Source: Verrucomicrobiia bacterium
Lineage (GTDB): Bacteria > Verrucomicrobiota > Verrucomicrobiia > Limisphaerales > JADLHS01
Length of the DNA: 64,000 nt
NCBI GenBank assembly: GCA_026125285.1
Contig: JAHCLO010000005.1
Span: forward strand, 62,001 to 126,000
Direction of reading: 5' to 3'
Under the pieces are notes generated by a model. That model made no database searches. It saw only the letters and a program-made list of their open reading frames with translations, and was not told the DNA's origin. Below, one piece after another: positions 1 through 9,019 of this stretch. The first letter of the stretch is position 1. Each line of letters begins with the position of its first letter. The translations under genes were made by a program, and so were the position numbers.

Positions 1-2
1 TG

Positions 3-551
3 CTGGTGCAGTGCATCTGGGGCGAACGCCCGCGCGAGGCCGTCATCGCCGACCTGCGCGGCCTCTTTTCCACACTCGCCAAACCCGGCGACTGCTACCT
101 TTGGGCGCAGTTGGTCAGTGCGGTCAATGATTTCAACGCCCTCGAACTCCTGCCCGAAGTCCGCCGGGCCTTCGCCGAAAACCTGGTGGACGACACCATC
201 ATCGGCCTGGACGACATTGACCCCGACGTCAAAAGAGAACCACGTGGCTACAAACCGCCGACCCGCGAAGTACGTTACGACTGGTTTTGCGAACGCAACG
301 CGCCGATTGACGCCGTGAACGAATGTTCTGGCTGGCTCTGCTTCCGCGACGAGAACGAAGACACAGGTCCGTGGGACGATGACGAGGGCATTGATCAGGA
401 AGCCCGCCCGGACGACGCTTTTGGTCTGCCGCCGGGAGAACTGCCCCACATTCCCGCACCAACGCCCTACCTTGCTCCGCCCAAGATAGGCCGCAACGAC
501 CCCTGCCCTTGCGGAAGCGGCAAGAAATACAAAAAATGCTGCGGCAAGTGA
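3..551 (+). CDS. DUF1186 family protein with C-terminal SEC-C motif (5' partial)
   Basis: The reading frame is open to the left edge, so the true start lies outside the window; a GTG at position 6 is merely the first possible start inside it. The N-terminal part resembles the helical DUF1186 domain, with an aliphatic segment ([18 protein letters not shown]) followed by the IIGLDDID stretch. An acidic linker leads to a C-terminal SEC-C motif ([18 protein letters not shown]) that supplies the CxC...CC zinc ligands. SEC-C motifs occur at the end of SecA and on many unrelated proteins, where they bind zinc and probably ribosome or protein partners. The biological role of DUF1186 proteins is unknown. 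The next gene is on the opposite strand, so this gene ends its own transcription unit. Confidence 0.8.
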   Translation: MVQCIWGERPREAVIADLRGLFSTLAKPGDCYLWAQLVSAVNDFNALELLPEVRRAFAENLVDDTIIGLDDIDPDVKREPRGYKPPTREVRYDWFCERNAPIDAVNECSGWLCFRDENEDTGPWDDDEGIDQEARPDDAFGLPPGELPHIPAPTPYLAPPKIGRNDPCPCGSGKKYKKCCGK

Positions 552-673
552 CCGTGACGAATCCTCAACCTTCAGCAGCAGACGGGAGTCCGCTCCAGCT
601 TCACGCCATGTCCGCGTCATCGCGCCCTTGAAACGGCCGAGAAAAAGAGCAAGTCGTCATGAGATTATCTCAC

Positions 674-730
674 GGGGCGAGGCTTCAAGCGCCCCTGACC
701 TAGGGCTACTTTCTTTCGGGCTTTCAGCCC
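674..730. terminator. Hairpin pair between convergent genes
   Basis: Two short inverted repeats lie between the end of the SEC-C gene and the convergent PaaX-like gene: GGGGCG(674-679)/CGCCCC(690-695) and GGGCT(718-722)/AGCCC(726-730). Neither is followed by a clear T-run on either strand. A bidirectional terminator role is inferred only from the position between convergent genes. Confidence 0.25.
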
Positions 731-762
731 TTCCCAGTCTGCCAATCGCAGATTGTATTGAC

Positions 763-794
763 CAACTTCATGTTGCATATGCAACAAAAAGTTG
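763..794. promoter_or_regulatory. Palindrome copy 1, downstream of the PaaX-like gene
   Basis: A 32-bp inverted repeat centred on GTTGCATATGCAAC (772-785). The outer arms CAACTT (763-768) and AAGTTG (789-794) also pair, with two mismatched positions between core and arm. The same core and very similar arms occur upstream of the PaaX-like gene at 1644-1677, so the two copies bracket that gene. It could be an operator, a transcription terminator stem, or the end of a small mobile cassette. Confidence 0.55.
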
Positions 795-801
795 TCCTGT
801 A

Positions 802-1607
802 TCATGCGCGGCCTGCGCCGGCATTTTCGGGGTTGAACGTGCGCAGTTGCCGGCTGGCGTCGCGCAGCACTGCCACCCGCGTCCGCCACGCCTGTTGTCC
901 CAAATAATCTGCCGGCAATATCCGGCCCGGCAGCAGCGGGTCGTGGGTCACGGCGCCGAGCCAAGCTTTGCGCTCCGCTCCTGCCCAACGTAGCAGCGCC
1001 TTCGCCGCCGCATCGGTCCGTAGCGCGCCGCCCGGTCGCTCCTGCAGCACCTCCAGATGGCGCGCGTAGCGGCGGTTGATGCGCTCAAAGTCCCACGCGC
1101 CTGCGACGATTTCCGCGTCCGATTCGCCCGCGCAGGGCCGCGCCTCCAGCAGGATGAGAGATTCACGTTGATCTTCCCGCCGCCGAGAATCTCGCGTTCC
1201 TGCGCCAGCGGATCGGGGCTGATCCACACGCTGTTTTGCAGGTAGCCGAAACCTTTGTCGTGCAGGTAACGGCGCAGGCGTTCGCGCTGGGCGTTTTGTC
1301 CGGTGGGCACGTCGAAGAGTACGAGCCGCCACTGGCCATCCCAGGGCCGCGCCCATTGCATCTCTGGGTCGCGCCCGCCGAGGACGTGCAATCGCCCCTG
1401 CGTGGTGAGCCGGTAAAGGCGGTCGGCGGGAGCGGTGGCGTCGCGCTCCAAGAGTTGCTGGCGCTCCAAGGTGGCGACTTGGCGCAGCAAGCTGTTGCGA
1501 TACGCCCAGCTTTCGTAGGAGTCGGTGAGGTTGCGAAAGGTCGGCCGCACGAGCAGGTCCGCCGACCAGAGCAGGAGGTTCAGGAATTCCTCGGTCTTGG
1601 GTTGCAT
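802..1607 (-). pseudogene. PaaX-like transcriptional regulator, interrupted by a -1 frameshift
   Basis: Two overlapping frames together make one PaaX-type repressor of about 268 residues. The first frame (ATG at 1607) carries the winged-helix N-terminus (LNLLLWSADLLVRPTFRN) and the start of the Cas2-like middle domain (WRLVLFDVPTG, LQNSVWISPDPL). The second frame resumes at SLILLEARP and carries the C-terminal PaaX domain (AWDFERINRRYARHLEVLQ, LLPGRILPADYLGQQ), ending at 802. The switch lies at about 1161-1169. Inserting one G there (GTG-AAT becoming GTG-GAA) would restore an uninterrupted protein through KINVESLILLE. PaaX proteins repress aromatic or phenylacetate catabolism operons, but no such operon is visible here. 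A sequencing error is possible; otherwise this is a recent pseudogene. A TTG at 1625 is an alternative start. Confidence 0.75.
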
Positions 1608-1643
1608 GGCGGGAGCATCGCCCAATGGCCCGAGAAGCGCAAT

Positions 1644-1677
1644 GCAACCTTTTGTTGCATATGCAACAAAAGGTTGC
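1644..1677. promoter_or_regulatory. Perfect 34-bp palindrome upstream of the PaaX-like gene
   Basis: Perfect inverted repeat centred between 1660 and 1661: GCAACCTTTTGTTGCAT on the left arm and its exact complement on the right. It ends 37 bp before the ATG of the PaaX-like gene, where an autoregulatory operator would be expected. A second copy with the same 14-bp core lies just past the 3' end of the gene (763-794). Confidence 0.65.
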
Positions 1678-1813
1678 CAGCCAGTGGCGAGGACGCACTG
1701 TTGTTTGCCATTCCGTCGGGCTGAATCCGTTTCCGGGTTTTATGCACCAACAGCATTAGAACCAGCGGCGTGGAGTCACCGCAACTTCATGAATCGTGAG
1801 GCGGAACCAACTG

Positions 1814-3616
1814 TCAGCCCGAATCACTTTGCCGCACTTCAGCTTCTCCCTTGCCCGCTATTGATTGCTCCTGGCTGTCGGCTGGTGCGGGTTGGCCTTC
1901 GGCGACATGCGCAGTGTCCAAAGCCTCGTGGTCCAGTGGGTGTTCCTCCTCATGCCAGTGCTTGGAAACCTTGCCATCCCAGCACGCGAGGTTCAGCGGG
2001 TAGACGTCGGGGTCAAACATCACATGGTAGAAGTGCCAGACGAGGATCGCGAGACACGCGAGGATGGCTTCGTAATAATGAATCGTCAGGGCCACGTCCA
2101 CCGCCCAGCGCGGCAACCACGCGGTTACATCCATTTTCAACCAAATCATCAGTCCGGTGACGCCCATGATGATCGTGCCCCAGACCACAGCCCAGTATTC
2201 CATCTTCTCCGCGTAGCCAAAGCGCCCGATTCTGGGTTTATCCGAACTCAGACCGAAGAGATACCGTACCGCTTGCCAGACGTCTGAGACGTCCTTCATC
2301 GAGGGCATGAAATCCTTGACCAGCTTGCGGCCCGCCGGGGACACGATGACGTAGATGATGTGATAAAGCCCGACCACGAGCAGCACGACGCCGGCAATAC
2401 GATGGGTCCAGCGCCGGATGGGTTCACTGGAACCCATCAACCACGCCAGCCAGGAATCCGGAAACCGCAAGGCAAAGCCCGTGACCGCCAGGACGATGAA
2501 ACTGACCGCCAGCACCGCGTGCTGCCAGCGTTGGGACAGGTTCATCCGCACAATCGGCCGGCCATCCGATCCCAGATGGGCTTTTACCTTCTTCACCAGC
2601 AACAGCAGGTTGTGGACGAGCATGGCGCCCACCACCCCCACGATCAACACCAGGTAAATCCGGCGCACCCACCAGTTGATCGCCCCACCGAGATCATCGC
2701 CCCGGGTGGAGGAGGTTATGTCCACGTGAATCTTACCGGACACGAAGCGTTCCGTTGCTCCGGGATGGCAGGTGCCGCAGGTCTGGACCAGATTGGCCGG
2801 ATGCACCATGGATTCCGGATCACTGGACGGCAGCACTTTGTGATACCCGTGGCAACTGCCGCAATTGGCCGCGACGGTGGATCCGTATTGCGACGCCAGT
2901 CCGTGATAACTTTCGAAGAACGTCTTCACCCGGTCGCGGGGCAAATTGTAACGCGTGTTCAGGCGTTCCGACGCGTGACAGCGGCTGCACACATCCTCGG
3001 AAATGGTGCGTGGCTTGGTGCCGACAAAAGAAACAATGCGGTGTTCATAATGGCAGTCCGTGCAGGTGGGGGCATCCCGCACCCCGGCGGCCAGTGCCGT
3101 GCCGTGGATGCTGGCGGCGTAGTCTTGGGCGGCTTGGTCGTGACATTCGCCGCACATCTCCGCCTGCCGGGAAACGTGCAGGGGAGAAGCGGCAAACTTG
3201 GGGGACACGACTTCGTGGGTGCCGTGACAATCCTGGCAATTAGCGGTACCCGGCGTGCCAGCCGCCAACGCGCGGCCATGAACACTCGCGCCATAGGTGG
3301 CCGATTGCTTTTCATGGCAGGCGCTGCAATTCACCGGCTTGGCAGGGATCTCATCGTCGGGATGCTGCTCGGTGAGGTCGGTGTGGCAACTGATGCAGGA
3401 GTTGGTGGCGTGCGCGGAAGCCCTTAGTTTGGCCAGGTCAACGAAGATCGAGATTTCGCGTCCGGACGGACCTTCCTTGGTGAGGGATTCATCGGCATGA
3501 CAATCCAGGCAATGGCTGTCCGGCAGTTCGGCGGCGGCCAATGCAGCGAAATTTGTCAGCGCCAGGCCAATGGCCATCGCCATCACTTGAGCCGTCCAGT
3601 ATTTCCCCATACCCAT
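1814..3616 (-). CDS. Nine-heme cytochrome c / cytochrome b fusion protein (CbcL-like)
   Basis: The 600-residue protein starts with a signal segment (to about residue 29). A periplasmic domain follows with nine CXXCH motifs at about residues 36, 74, 97, 127, 155, 185, 210, 252 and 280. After residue 315 come about five membrane helices resembling the diheme cytochrome b subunit of formate dehydrogenase or hydrogenase (FdnI/HydC), with conserved His in or near the helices (WTHRIAG, LYHIIY, WHFYHVMF). Fusion of nine c hemes with such a b domain is the architecture of Geobacter CbcL, an inner-membrane quinol oxidoreductase used in extracellular electron transfer. Electrons would pass from menaquinol through the b hemes to the periplasmic hemes. 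It is the last gene of the minus-strand cytochrome cluster, 121 bp after a related 11-heme protein. The acceptor is unknown. Confidence 0.85.
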   Translation of the reverse strand: MGMGKYWTAQVMAMAIGLALTNFAALAAAELPDSHCLDCHADESLTKEGPSGREISIFVDLAKLRASAHATNSCISCHTDLTEQHPDDEIPAKPVNCSACHEKQSATYGASVHGRALAAGTPGTANCQDCHGTHEVVSPKFAASPLHVSRQAEMCGECHDQAAQDYAASIHGTALAAGVRDAPTCTDCHYEHRIVSFVGTKPRTISEDVCSRCHASERLNTRYNLPRDRVKTFFESYHGLASQYGSTVAANCGSCHGYHKVLPSSDPESMVHPANLVQTCGTCHPGATERFVSGKIHVDITSSTRGDDLGGAINWWVRRIYLVLIVGVVGAMLVHNLLLLVKKVKAHLGSDGRPIVRMNLSQRWQHAVLAVSFIVLAVTGFALRFPDSWLAWLMGSSEPIRRWTHRIAGVVLLVVGLYHIIYVIVSPAGRKLVKDFMPSMKDVSDVWQAVRYLFGLSSDKPRIGRFGYAEKMEYWAVVWGTIIMGVTGLMIWLKMDVTAWLPRWAVDVALTIHYYEAILACLAILVWHFYHVMFDPDVYPLNLACWDGKVSKHWHEEEHPLDHEALDTAHVAEGQPAPADSQEQSIAGKGEAEVRQSDSG

Positions 3617-3737
3617 GTGAACAGGTTGCTGCTCCCAGCCCGGAATCGCTCTACATCACTTGGCCATTGCTTCGCATATTTTGCGTTGGCGGTTTCGCCC
3701 GCGTGCGCCGTCACGAAATTGCGGAGATAAAGCCGCT

Positions 3738-5879
3738 TCAATGCGCCAGCCGCGAAACCATGGCGTAAATGATGAGGATCAGCAGCAACACCCCCAAGCC
3801 GAAGAAGAAGTAGCCGAATGAGCGCGCAATGCTCTTCCAGCCTTCCCAATCGTCACGCACCCGGTGCTGGTCCAGGCGACCATCCGCCACCAACCGGTCG
3901 TACCAACGTTTGCGGTCATGCAGCATTTCCGTTTTGGAAATGCGGCCGGAGAAGATCACGGTGTCCATCGGGAATTTCTCAATCCGGAAATGGGTGTTGA
4001 AGAAATGAATCGAGAAGATGAATCCGGCGGCCAGGAGCGCCTCATCCGAGTGGATGATGTGCGCCACATTGATGATCCAACCTGGCATGAATTGGGTAAA
4101 GAAAGCCGGGAACCAGAGGATCAAGCCCGACGAGCCAATGATGAACACTCCCCAGAACACGGCGAAGTAGTCAAACTTTTCCCAGTAGGTCCAGCGGTCG
4201 AATTCCGGTTTCGGTCCTTTGCCGAAGAACCATTTGTTGTGGGCCACGAAATCATGCCAGTCCTTCCAGGTCGGCATCATGGAGTCGGGGCCAAACAGAA
4301 CGGGCCAAAGCCGACGGGGTTGGAGTATGCCGGTGGCAGGATCGCGCAACTTGACCCGCCCTTTCCACGCCTTGCCCGCCAGCGACGCCAGGTGCAATCC
4401 AAAATAGAGGAAGGTGACAATTGCGCCAAAGCGATGCAGCGCGCGAGCCGTTTCCGCTCCGCCAATGATGCTGAAGAGTGTCTTCGCCCAGTCTGTGTAG
4501 TAGAACTTGAGCGGCATGCCGGTGAGAACCAGCAGCAGAAAGCTGGTCACGACGAGGAAATGCAAAAACCGCTCGAAGGGCACAAACCGCGTGAACCACT
4601 CGTCGTCCTTCTCCGTGCGGACCTTGGCCTCACGGAAGGTCTTGGTGTCATGCAAATACAGGTAGAAAGCACGGAACAGCCAGATGATGGTGTGCAAGCC
4701 AAAGAAGGTGAACACACCGATCAACAAACCGGTCATGGCCACGAAGACCACGTACAGCACGGGATAGTTTTCCCGATCCAGCGGATTGGCGTGCGGTTTG
4801 TAGCCAGTGAGCCCCATCGTTGCCTTGGGATGACATTGCTGGCAGGTGGCAAGGATATTGTCCTTGGATAACCGCGAGGCCGGGTTGCTCTGCGGCAGAA
4901 CGTCATGATGCCCGTGGCAGTCATAACACGCGGCGACGTCCGAGGCGACGTTCGGCTTGCCCAGCGCCATGGCTTTGCCGTGGTAGGTATCACGGTAATG
5001 GATAAGGCGGTCTTCGTGGCAACGACCGCAGCGCTGGTCGCTGACCATTTTGAAGTGACCGTTCCGGGGCGTCTCGACCTCGTGCGCGGTGTGGCAATCC
5101 GTGCAAACCGGCCCGCGTGGATCGCCTTTAAGCAGCAACTGTCCGTGGACACTTTTGTTATAGATTTCCTCCACGCCAACGTGACAAGTGCCACAGGTCT
5201 TGGCCAGGTTGGCATGGTTAATCGGGGAATCCCGGTCCACGCTGCGCTTGATGTCGTGGACGCCGTGGCAATCGTTGCAGGACGGCGCCACAATGAGTCC
5301 CATCTTGAGCAGCGCACGCCCGTGGATGCTGTCAGTGTATTGGGATGCGGCCTCTGGAAATTTCATCCGATATTCCTTGGTCAAACCCGGATTGCTGTGA
5401 CACTTGGCGCAGGTTTGCGGAAGGTTGAGTTTGAAGACGGGGGAGTCCGCCTGCTTGACCGGGGTGATTTCGTGCGCGCCGTGGCAGTCCCAGCAATTGG
5501 CGGCGCCAGACGCGCCCAACGTGTGACTGACGCCATGAATGCTGGCGGCGTATTCCTTGGCCGTGTCTTCATGGCAACCCGCGCAATCGGCCGGCGGGAG
5601 TTTGCTCTCATGCACGAGGTCCTTGATGCCCACGTGGCAATCAATGCAATCCAAGGAAGAGTGAACCGACTTCTCGAAAGCGTTCGTCGGGAATACCAGC
5701 GGCACAACCTGGCTCCCAACCGTGCGGGTAGTGGTGGGGTCCGAGTGGCAGTCCAGACAGTCAGCGTTGGTAAAACTTTCCTCGGCTGATCGGCCCGTCG
5801 CGACCAGAAAACATCCCAATGCAAAAATCAGCGGCTTTCGCCACTCGAGTCCGTTTCCCGCCCCTAATCCCCATTTCAT
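3738..5879 (-). CDS. Eleven-heme cytochrome c / cytochrome b fusion protein
   Basis: The 713-residue protein has an N-terminal signal segment and then eleven CXXCH motifs at about residues 41, 78, 99, 129, 157, 201, 229, 259, 284, 318 and 346. After residue 375 there is a membrane domain of about six helices of the FdnI/HydC-type cytochrome b kind, with in-membrane His (FLHFLVV, LHRFGAI, FGLHLASL, SIHFFNTHF), and a last C-terminal helix. It is clearly paralogous to the neighbouring nine-heme fusion in overall plan and in motifs such as SIHG and CGTCH. It begins 12 bp after the NapC-like gene, so the two are almost certainly co-transcribed. The likely role is transfer of electrons between the quinone pool and periplasmic or outer carriers. 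I cannot tell the direction of flow from sequence. Confidence 0.85.
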   Translation of the reverse strand: MKWGLGAGNGLEWRKPLIFALGCFLVATGRSAEESFTNADCLDCHSDPTTTRTVGSQVVPLVFPTNAFEKSVHSSLDCIDCHVGIKDLVHESKLPPADCAGCHEDTAKEYAASIHGVSHTLGASGAANCWDCHGAHEITPVKQADSPVFKLNLPQTCAKCHSNPGLTKEYRMKFPEAASQYTDSIHGRALLKMGLIVAPSCNDCHGVHDIKRSVDRDSPINHANLAKTCGTCHVGVEEIYNKSVHGQLLLKGDPRGPVCTDCHTAHEVETPRNGHFKMVSDQRCGRCHEDRLIHYRDTYHGKAMALGKPNVASDVAACYDCHGHHDVLPQSNPASRLSKDNILATCQQCHPKATMGLTGYKPHANPLDRENYPVLYVVFVAMTGLLIGVFTFFGLHTIIWLFRAFYLYLHDTKTFREAKVRTEKDDEWFTRFVPFERFLHFLVVTSFLLLVLTGMPLKFYYTDWAKTLFSIIGGAETARALHRFGAIVTFLYFGLHLASLAGKAWKGRVKLRDPATGILQPRRLWPVLFGPDSMMPTWKDWHDFVAHNKWFFGKGPKPEFDRWTYWEKFDYFAVFWGVFIIGSSGLILWFPAFFTQFMPGWIINVAHIIHSDEALLAAGFIFSIHFFNTHFRIEKFPMDTVIFSGRISKTEMLHDRKRWYDRLVADGRLDQHRVRDDWEGWKSIARSFGYFFFGLGVLLLILIIYAMVSRLAH

Positions 5880-5891
5880 AATCCAGTTTCT

Positions 5892-7424
5892 CTACAACCC
5901 GCCCGTGTGACAGTCGGTGCATAACCCATCCACTTCGTCGCCCGGATGGCGAAAATCCTGGCCCCGGGGCGTGAGCAAGTTGAGTTCCTCCCCATGACCT
6001 TGCGCCAGAATGGTGTGGCAGGAGTTGCAGTCGTTGGCCCGAATGCTCTCCTTGCCGTCCGCCGTCTTGTGCCGGCCATCGTGACAGCGGAAACAACCGT
6101 CCCAGATCATGTGCCCGATGTGATCGGGGTAGGCCTCCCAGGAAGCCTTCATCTCTGGAAAGAAGTTGTTCCGGTAAATCTGTTGAACGGCGCCGATGGC
6201 GCCCCGCACTTTCTCCTGCGACCCCGAAAAACGATCCGGGGAATAATACTGCGCCAGGACGGTGGCAATGCCTTCCTGAGCCTGGGTGCGGTTGGGATAT
6301 TCCTGGGTCAAGGCAAAGACGGCGTTGGACTTGATCCACGGCAACGTGCCATCAATGTTACCCAGGGACATCGCTAGGTTCACGGCTTTGTTGGGTGACT
6401 GATACTGATGGGCCGGACGGTTGTGGCAGTCCATGCAGTCCATCGTGCGGATGGCGAAGCTGCTGGGCTCGTTGGTGAACCCGGGGATGCGGAATTCCTT
6501 GACAACGCCCTGCTGGTCGGTGATTCGCACCCAAGGGATGCTCAGGCGGGCCGGGTCGTGAATCCACACGTCATCCTCTTTCTTGGCGGCGAGGTATTCC
6601 ACCTTGTTGGCAATGTTCATGTGCCAATGGATGCCGCCTGCCGGGCCGCGACTCGGATCACCGCCGCCCACTTTCATCGTCATCCGCACAGTGAAAGGCG
6701 TGTTGGTTTCGTCGGCCAGAAAGTAGTTGTACGTGCGGTCCAGATCGCCGGCAAACTTCTGCGGCCAATGGCATTGCTCGCAGGTTTCCTGGGCGGGCCG
6801 CAGATTCTTGATGGGCGTGGGGACGGGACGCGGGAACTTGTTGAATGCGGTCGCGTAGAGTTGATACATGCCCGAGATTTTCGCCTTCACGAACCACTCG
6901 GCGCCAGGACCGATATGGCATTGTACGCACGCCACCCGCGCGTGCGGCCCGTGCTGGTAGGTCACCAGTTCGGGTTCCATCACGGTGTGGCAAGCCTCGC
7001 CGCAAAAGGTGGTGGACTCGGTGAAATGATAGGTGTGGTAACTCCCGATGGCGGAGATGAGCAGGAAAAGGAGACTGCCGAGAATGAACATGCCCATGAT
7101 CCTGCGGTCGCGCGGCCGCGAAAGATCCACCACCATCTTGGGCAACAACCCGACCGATTCGCCCAGCTTTTTGCGTTCGCGGAGCGCACCAACCAGGGTG
7201 AGGAACAAGCCAAGGAACAAGAAAGCCGGCGCGACGAAATACGTGAGAATGCCCACGTAGGGATTTGAGGTCTTGGACAGCGTGTCCATCATGAACAGCA
7301 GCACGAAGGAGAAGAGGCTGCCCACGACAATGACCAGGCCCGTCAGGCTGATCCAGTTGCGCAGGAGGGAGGGGCGCGCGTTCGGAGGCGTCGGAGTTTC
7401 AGGCGTTGGATTCTCAGTGCTCAT
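5892..7424 (-). CDS. NapC/NirT-like membrane-anchored heptaheme cytochrome c
   Basis: The 510-residue protein has three N-terminal hydrophobic segments (about 26-47, 59-82, 110-132) and then a periplasmic cytochrome domain. The first heme site is CGEACH (141-146), a CX3CH motif, followed by six ordinary CXXCH motifs at about 166, 215, 330, 444, 466 and 502. The FCGEACHTVMEPE segment matches the start of the NapC/NirT-type quinol-dehydrogenase domain, where related proteins also carry CX3CH. Such proteins draw electrons from menaquinol and pass them to periplasmic reductases. It sits 12 bp upstream of the 11-heme fusion gene. About 350 bp separate it from the NrfD-like gene, so it may have its own promoter. 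The start ATG at 7424 gives the complete first membrane helix. Confidence 0.85.
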   Translation of the reverse strand: MSTENPTPETPTPPNARPSLLRNWISLTGLVIVVGSLFSFVLLFMMDTLSKTSNPYVGILTYFVAPAFLFLGLFLTLVGALRERKKLGESVGLLPKMVVDLSRPRDRRIMGMFILGSLLFLLISAIGSYHTYHFTESTTFCGEACHTVMEPELVTYQHGPHARVACVQCHIGPGAEWFVKAKISGMYQLYATAFNKFPRPVPTPIKNLRPAQETCEQCHWPQKFAGDLDRTYNYFLADETNTPFTVRMTMKVGGGDPSRGPAGGIHWHMNIANKVEYLAAKKEDDVWIHDPARLSIPWVRITDQQGVVKEFRIPGFTNEPSSFAIRTMDCMDCHNRPAHQYQSPNKAVNLAMSLGNIDGTLPWIKSNAVFALTQEYPNRTQAQEGIATVLAQYYSPDRFSGSQEKVRGAIGAVQQIYRNNFFPEMKASWEAYPDHIGHMIWDGCFRCHDGRHKTADGKESIRANDCNSCHTILAQGHGEELNLLTPRGQDFRHPGDEVDGLCTDCHTGGL

Positions 7425-7775
7425 ATCACAATCAGGGCCGGCTACCGATCAAATTCTGTGGTTCGCGCGCGAATGATGGCCTTTCCTAAAGGAATTGCCA
7501 ACACCCCTTTTGGGTCCAACTCGCCGCCCGCAATACGGGACTCGAGATTCTGCTCATAGTCATTGGAGCCTTCTGCGGCGTGCGGCACCGATTGGTTCCG
7601 CTTGACGCGGGCCGGAATTCTGAGCCAGCCCGGCGACCATCGCGGTGTCGCTTGATTACAACTGCTCAACTTTGGCCGGGCGCCTACCATCCTGCACCGC
7701 GCATCTTGTCAAAGGCTCAACCTTCTTTGCCCTGACCGGAGCAGTTTCAACCGTGCCCACGCGCAGAGTTTGGAG
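7425..7775. other. 351-bp gap inside the cytochrome cluster, no gene recognised
   Basis: No reading frame here resembles a known protein. The longest minus-strand frame (7442-7690, 82 codons) has no recognisable motif. The gap divides the cluster into an upstream group (monoheme cytochromes, tetraheme, Fe-S, NrfD) and a downstream group (NapC-like and the two b/c fusions). It is the likeliest place for an internal promoter, but no convincing -10/-35 elements could be assigned. Confidence 0.4.
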
Positions 7776-9017
7776 TTACGCCGGCGTTGCGGCCGGCTGA
7801 TCGCTGCCAACACCCGTCGTCGGCAGTTTCTCCGATAAGAACAGTTTTACCAAAATCGTCAGAATCACGAAGGGCAACGCAAGAACCACCGCCGCCATGA
7901 ACCAGCCTTCCATGCCGGCGAATTCCATCTTGTAACTCATCACCCCGCGCAGGCTTTTGGAAAACAACTGGCCGCCGATTACGACGTTCCAGCGCATGGC
8001 CAACACGCCGATCACGATTAACAGGGCGCTGGCAAAATACATCCGTCGGCGCGCCAAGTCCGAAACGCGGTGGCGAAAAAGTTGGAGCCCTCCCAGCACG
8101 AGGAGTGGGACCAGCGTTCCCAATAGCGCCTGGCCCACGTTCAATGTGTAAAACAGTTTTTCCCGCGCCATGTATTGCATCAATTGGAAACCCTCCTCCG
8201 CGGAATACACCCGGTGAATCCAGTCCAAGCCTTCGATGGCCGCGTCCACCACCAAAGCGTAAAACAAAAACATGCCCATGACGTCGAGACAGCGCATATC
8301 CACCGTGCGACGGCGGATCCACGTCAGGATCATGTAATTCAACACGCACAACGCGATGCCCGACACCATCGCCGACATGATGAAGATGATGGGCATGAGG
8401 ACATTGCCCCACCACGGATTGGCTTTTACCGAGCCAAAGATGAAGCCGACGTAGCCGTGCAGCAGAAACGCCGAGGGAATGCCCACGATGGACAGAATAT
8501 GGCCGATCTTGTGATCCAGTTTCACCGATTGCTCCGACGTATCCGTGACGCCGACCGTAAAGAGGCGATAGAGCACTCCTTTGAAGCCACTGGTCGTTTT
8601 CGACCATTCGACCAGGTCCCGCCGATAATCAAACCAGAGTTCGAGCAACAGCACGGCCATCAGATACCAGGCATAAACAAAACCGAAAATGGCCATCGGC
8701 GAGGTAAGATGGGGCGTGATCATCACCTGATACGAACGGAACGGCTGCCCAAGGTGAAAGAGCAAGGGCAGCGGGGCGCAGAGGAGAAAGGCGAACGCGG
8801 TCAACATGGACAGGCGATAAACCGGCTCCAGTGCCTTCACATTGAAAACCCGCACCAACGACGCCATGATGAACGCGCCGGCCACCAACCCGGTAATGTA
8901 GGGGTAGAGCACGATCAACACACTCCAAAGCGGATGGTGAGTCGCCTCGTTGGGATACACGAAGCCCTCAAAGTGCGGCATCACTTCCACAACGACGTTG
9001 GTGATTTCTCCACTCAT
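7776..9017 (-). CDS. NrfD/PsrC-family polytopic membrane protein (quinone-interacting subunit)
   Basis: The 413-residue, very hydrophobic protein has about nine or ten predicted helices. Typical NrfD features are present: the early ITGLVAGAFIMASLVRVF helix, the HLGQPFRSYQVMI turn, and LLHGYVGFIFGSVKANPWW. NrfD-family subunits bind quinone at the periplasmic side and pair with a Tat-exported four-cluster ferredoxin, which here is the adjacent gene only 2 bp upstream in the operon. No molybdopterin subunit or NrfA is nearby, so polysulfide reductase, tetrathionate reductase and nitrite reductase are unlikely. The combination with an anchored tetraheme cytochrome matches Cbc4-type complexes of Geobacter in general plan. 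Alternative complex III also uses NrfD-type subunits, but its large Fe-S/MopB-like subunit is missing here. Confidence 0.85.
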   Translation of the reverse strand: MSGEITNVVVEVMPHFEGFVYPNEATHHPLWSVLIVLYPYITGLVAGAFIMASLVRVFNVKALEPVYRLSMLTAFAFLLCAPLPLLFHLGQPFRSYQVMITPHLTSPMAIFGFVYAWYLMAVLLLELWFDYRRDLVEWSKTTSGFKGVLYRLFTVGVTDTSEQSVKLDHKIGHILSIVGIPSAFLLHGYVGFIFGSVKANPWWGNVLMPIIFIMSAMVSGIALCVLNYMILTWIRRRTVDMRCLDVMGMFLFYALVVDAAIEGLDWIHRVYSAEEGFQLMQYMAREKLFYTLNVGQALLGTLVPLLVLGGLQLFRHRVSDLARRRMYFASALLIVIGVLAMRWNVVIGGQLFSKSLRGVMSYKMEFAGMEGWFMAAVVLALPFVILTILVKLFLSEKLPTTGVGSDQPAATPA

Positions 9018-9019
9018 GG

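Noticed and set aside
802..1698. A 298-residue minus-strand frame overlapping the PaaX-like gene
   Set aside because: Only its C-terminal part matches PaaX; the N-terminal part is out of frame with the real winged-helix domain. It is half of one frameshifted gene.
2360..3427. Long plus-strand frame opposite the nine-heme cytochrome gene
   Set aside because: It is a high-GC shadow of the minus-strand gene, with no domain and no support from context.
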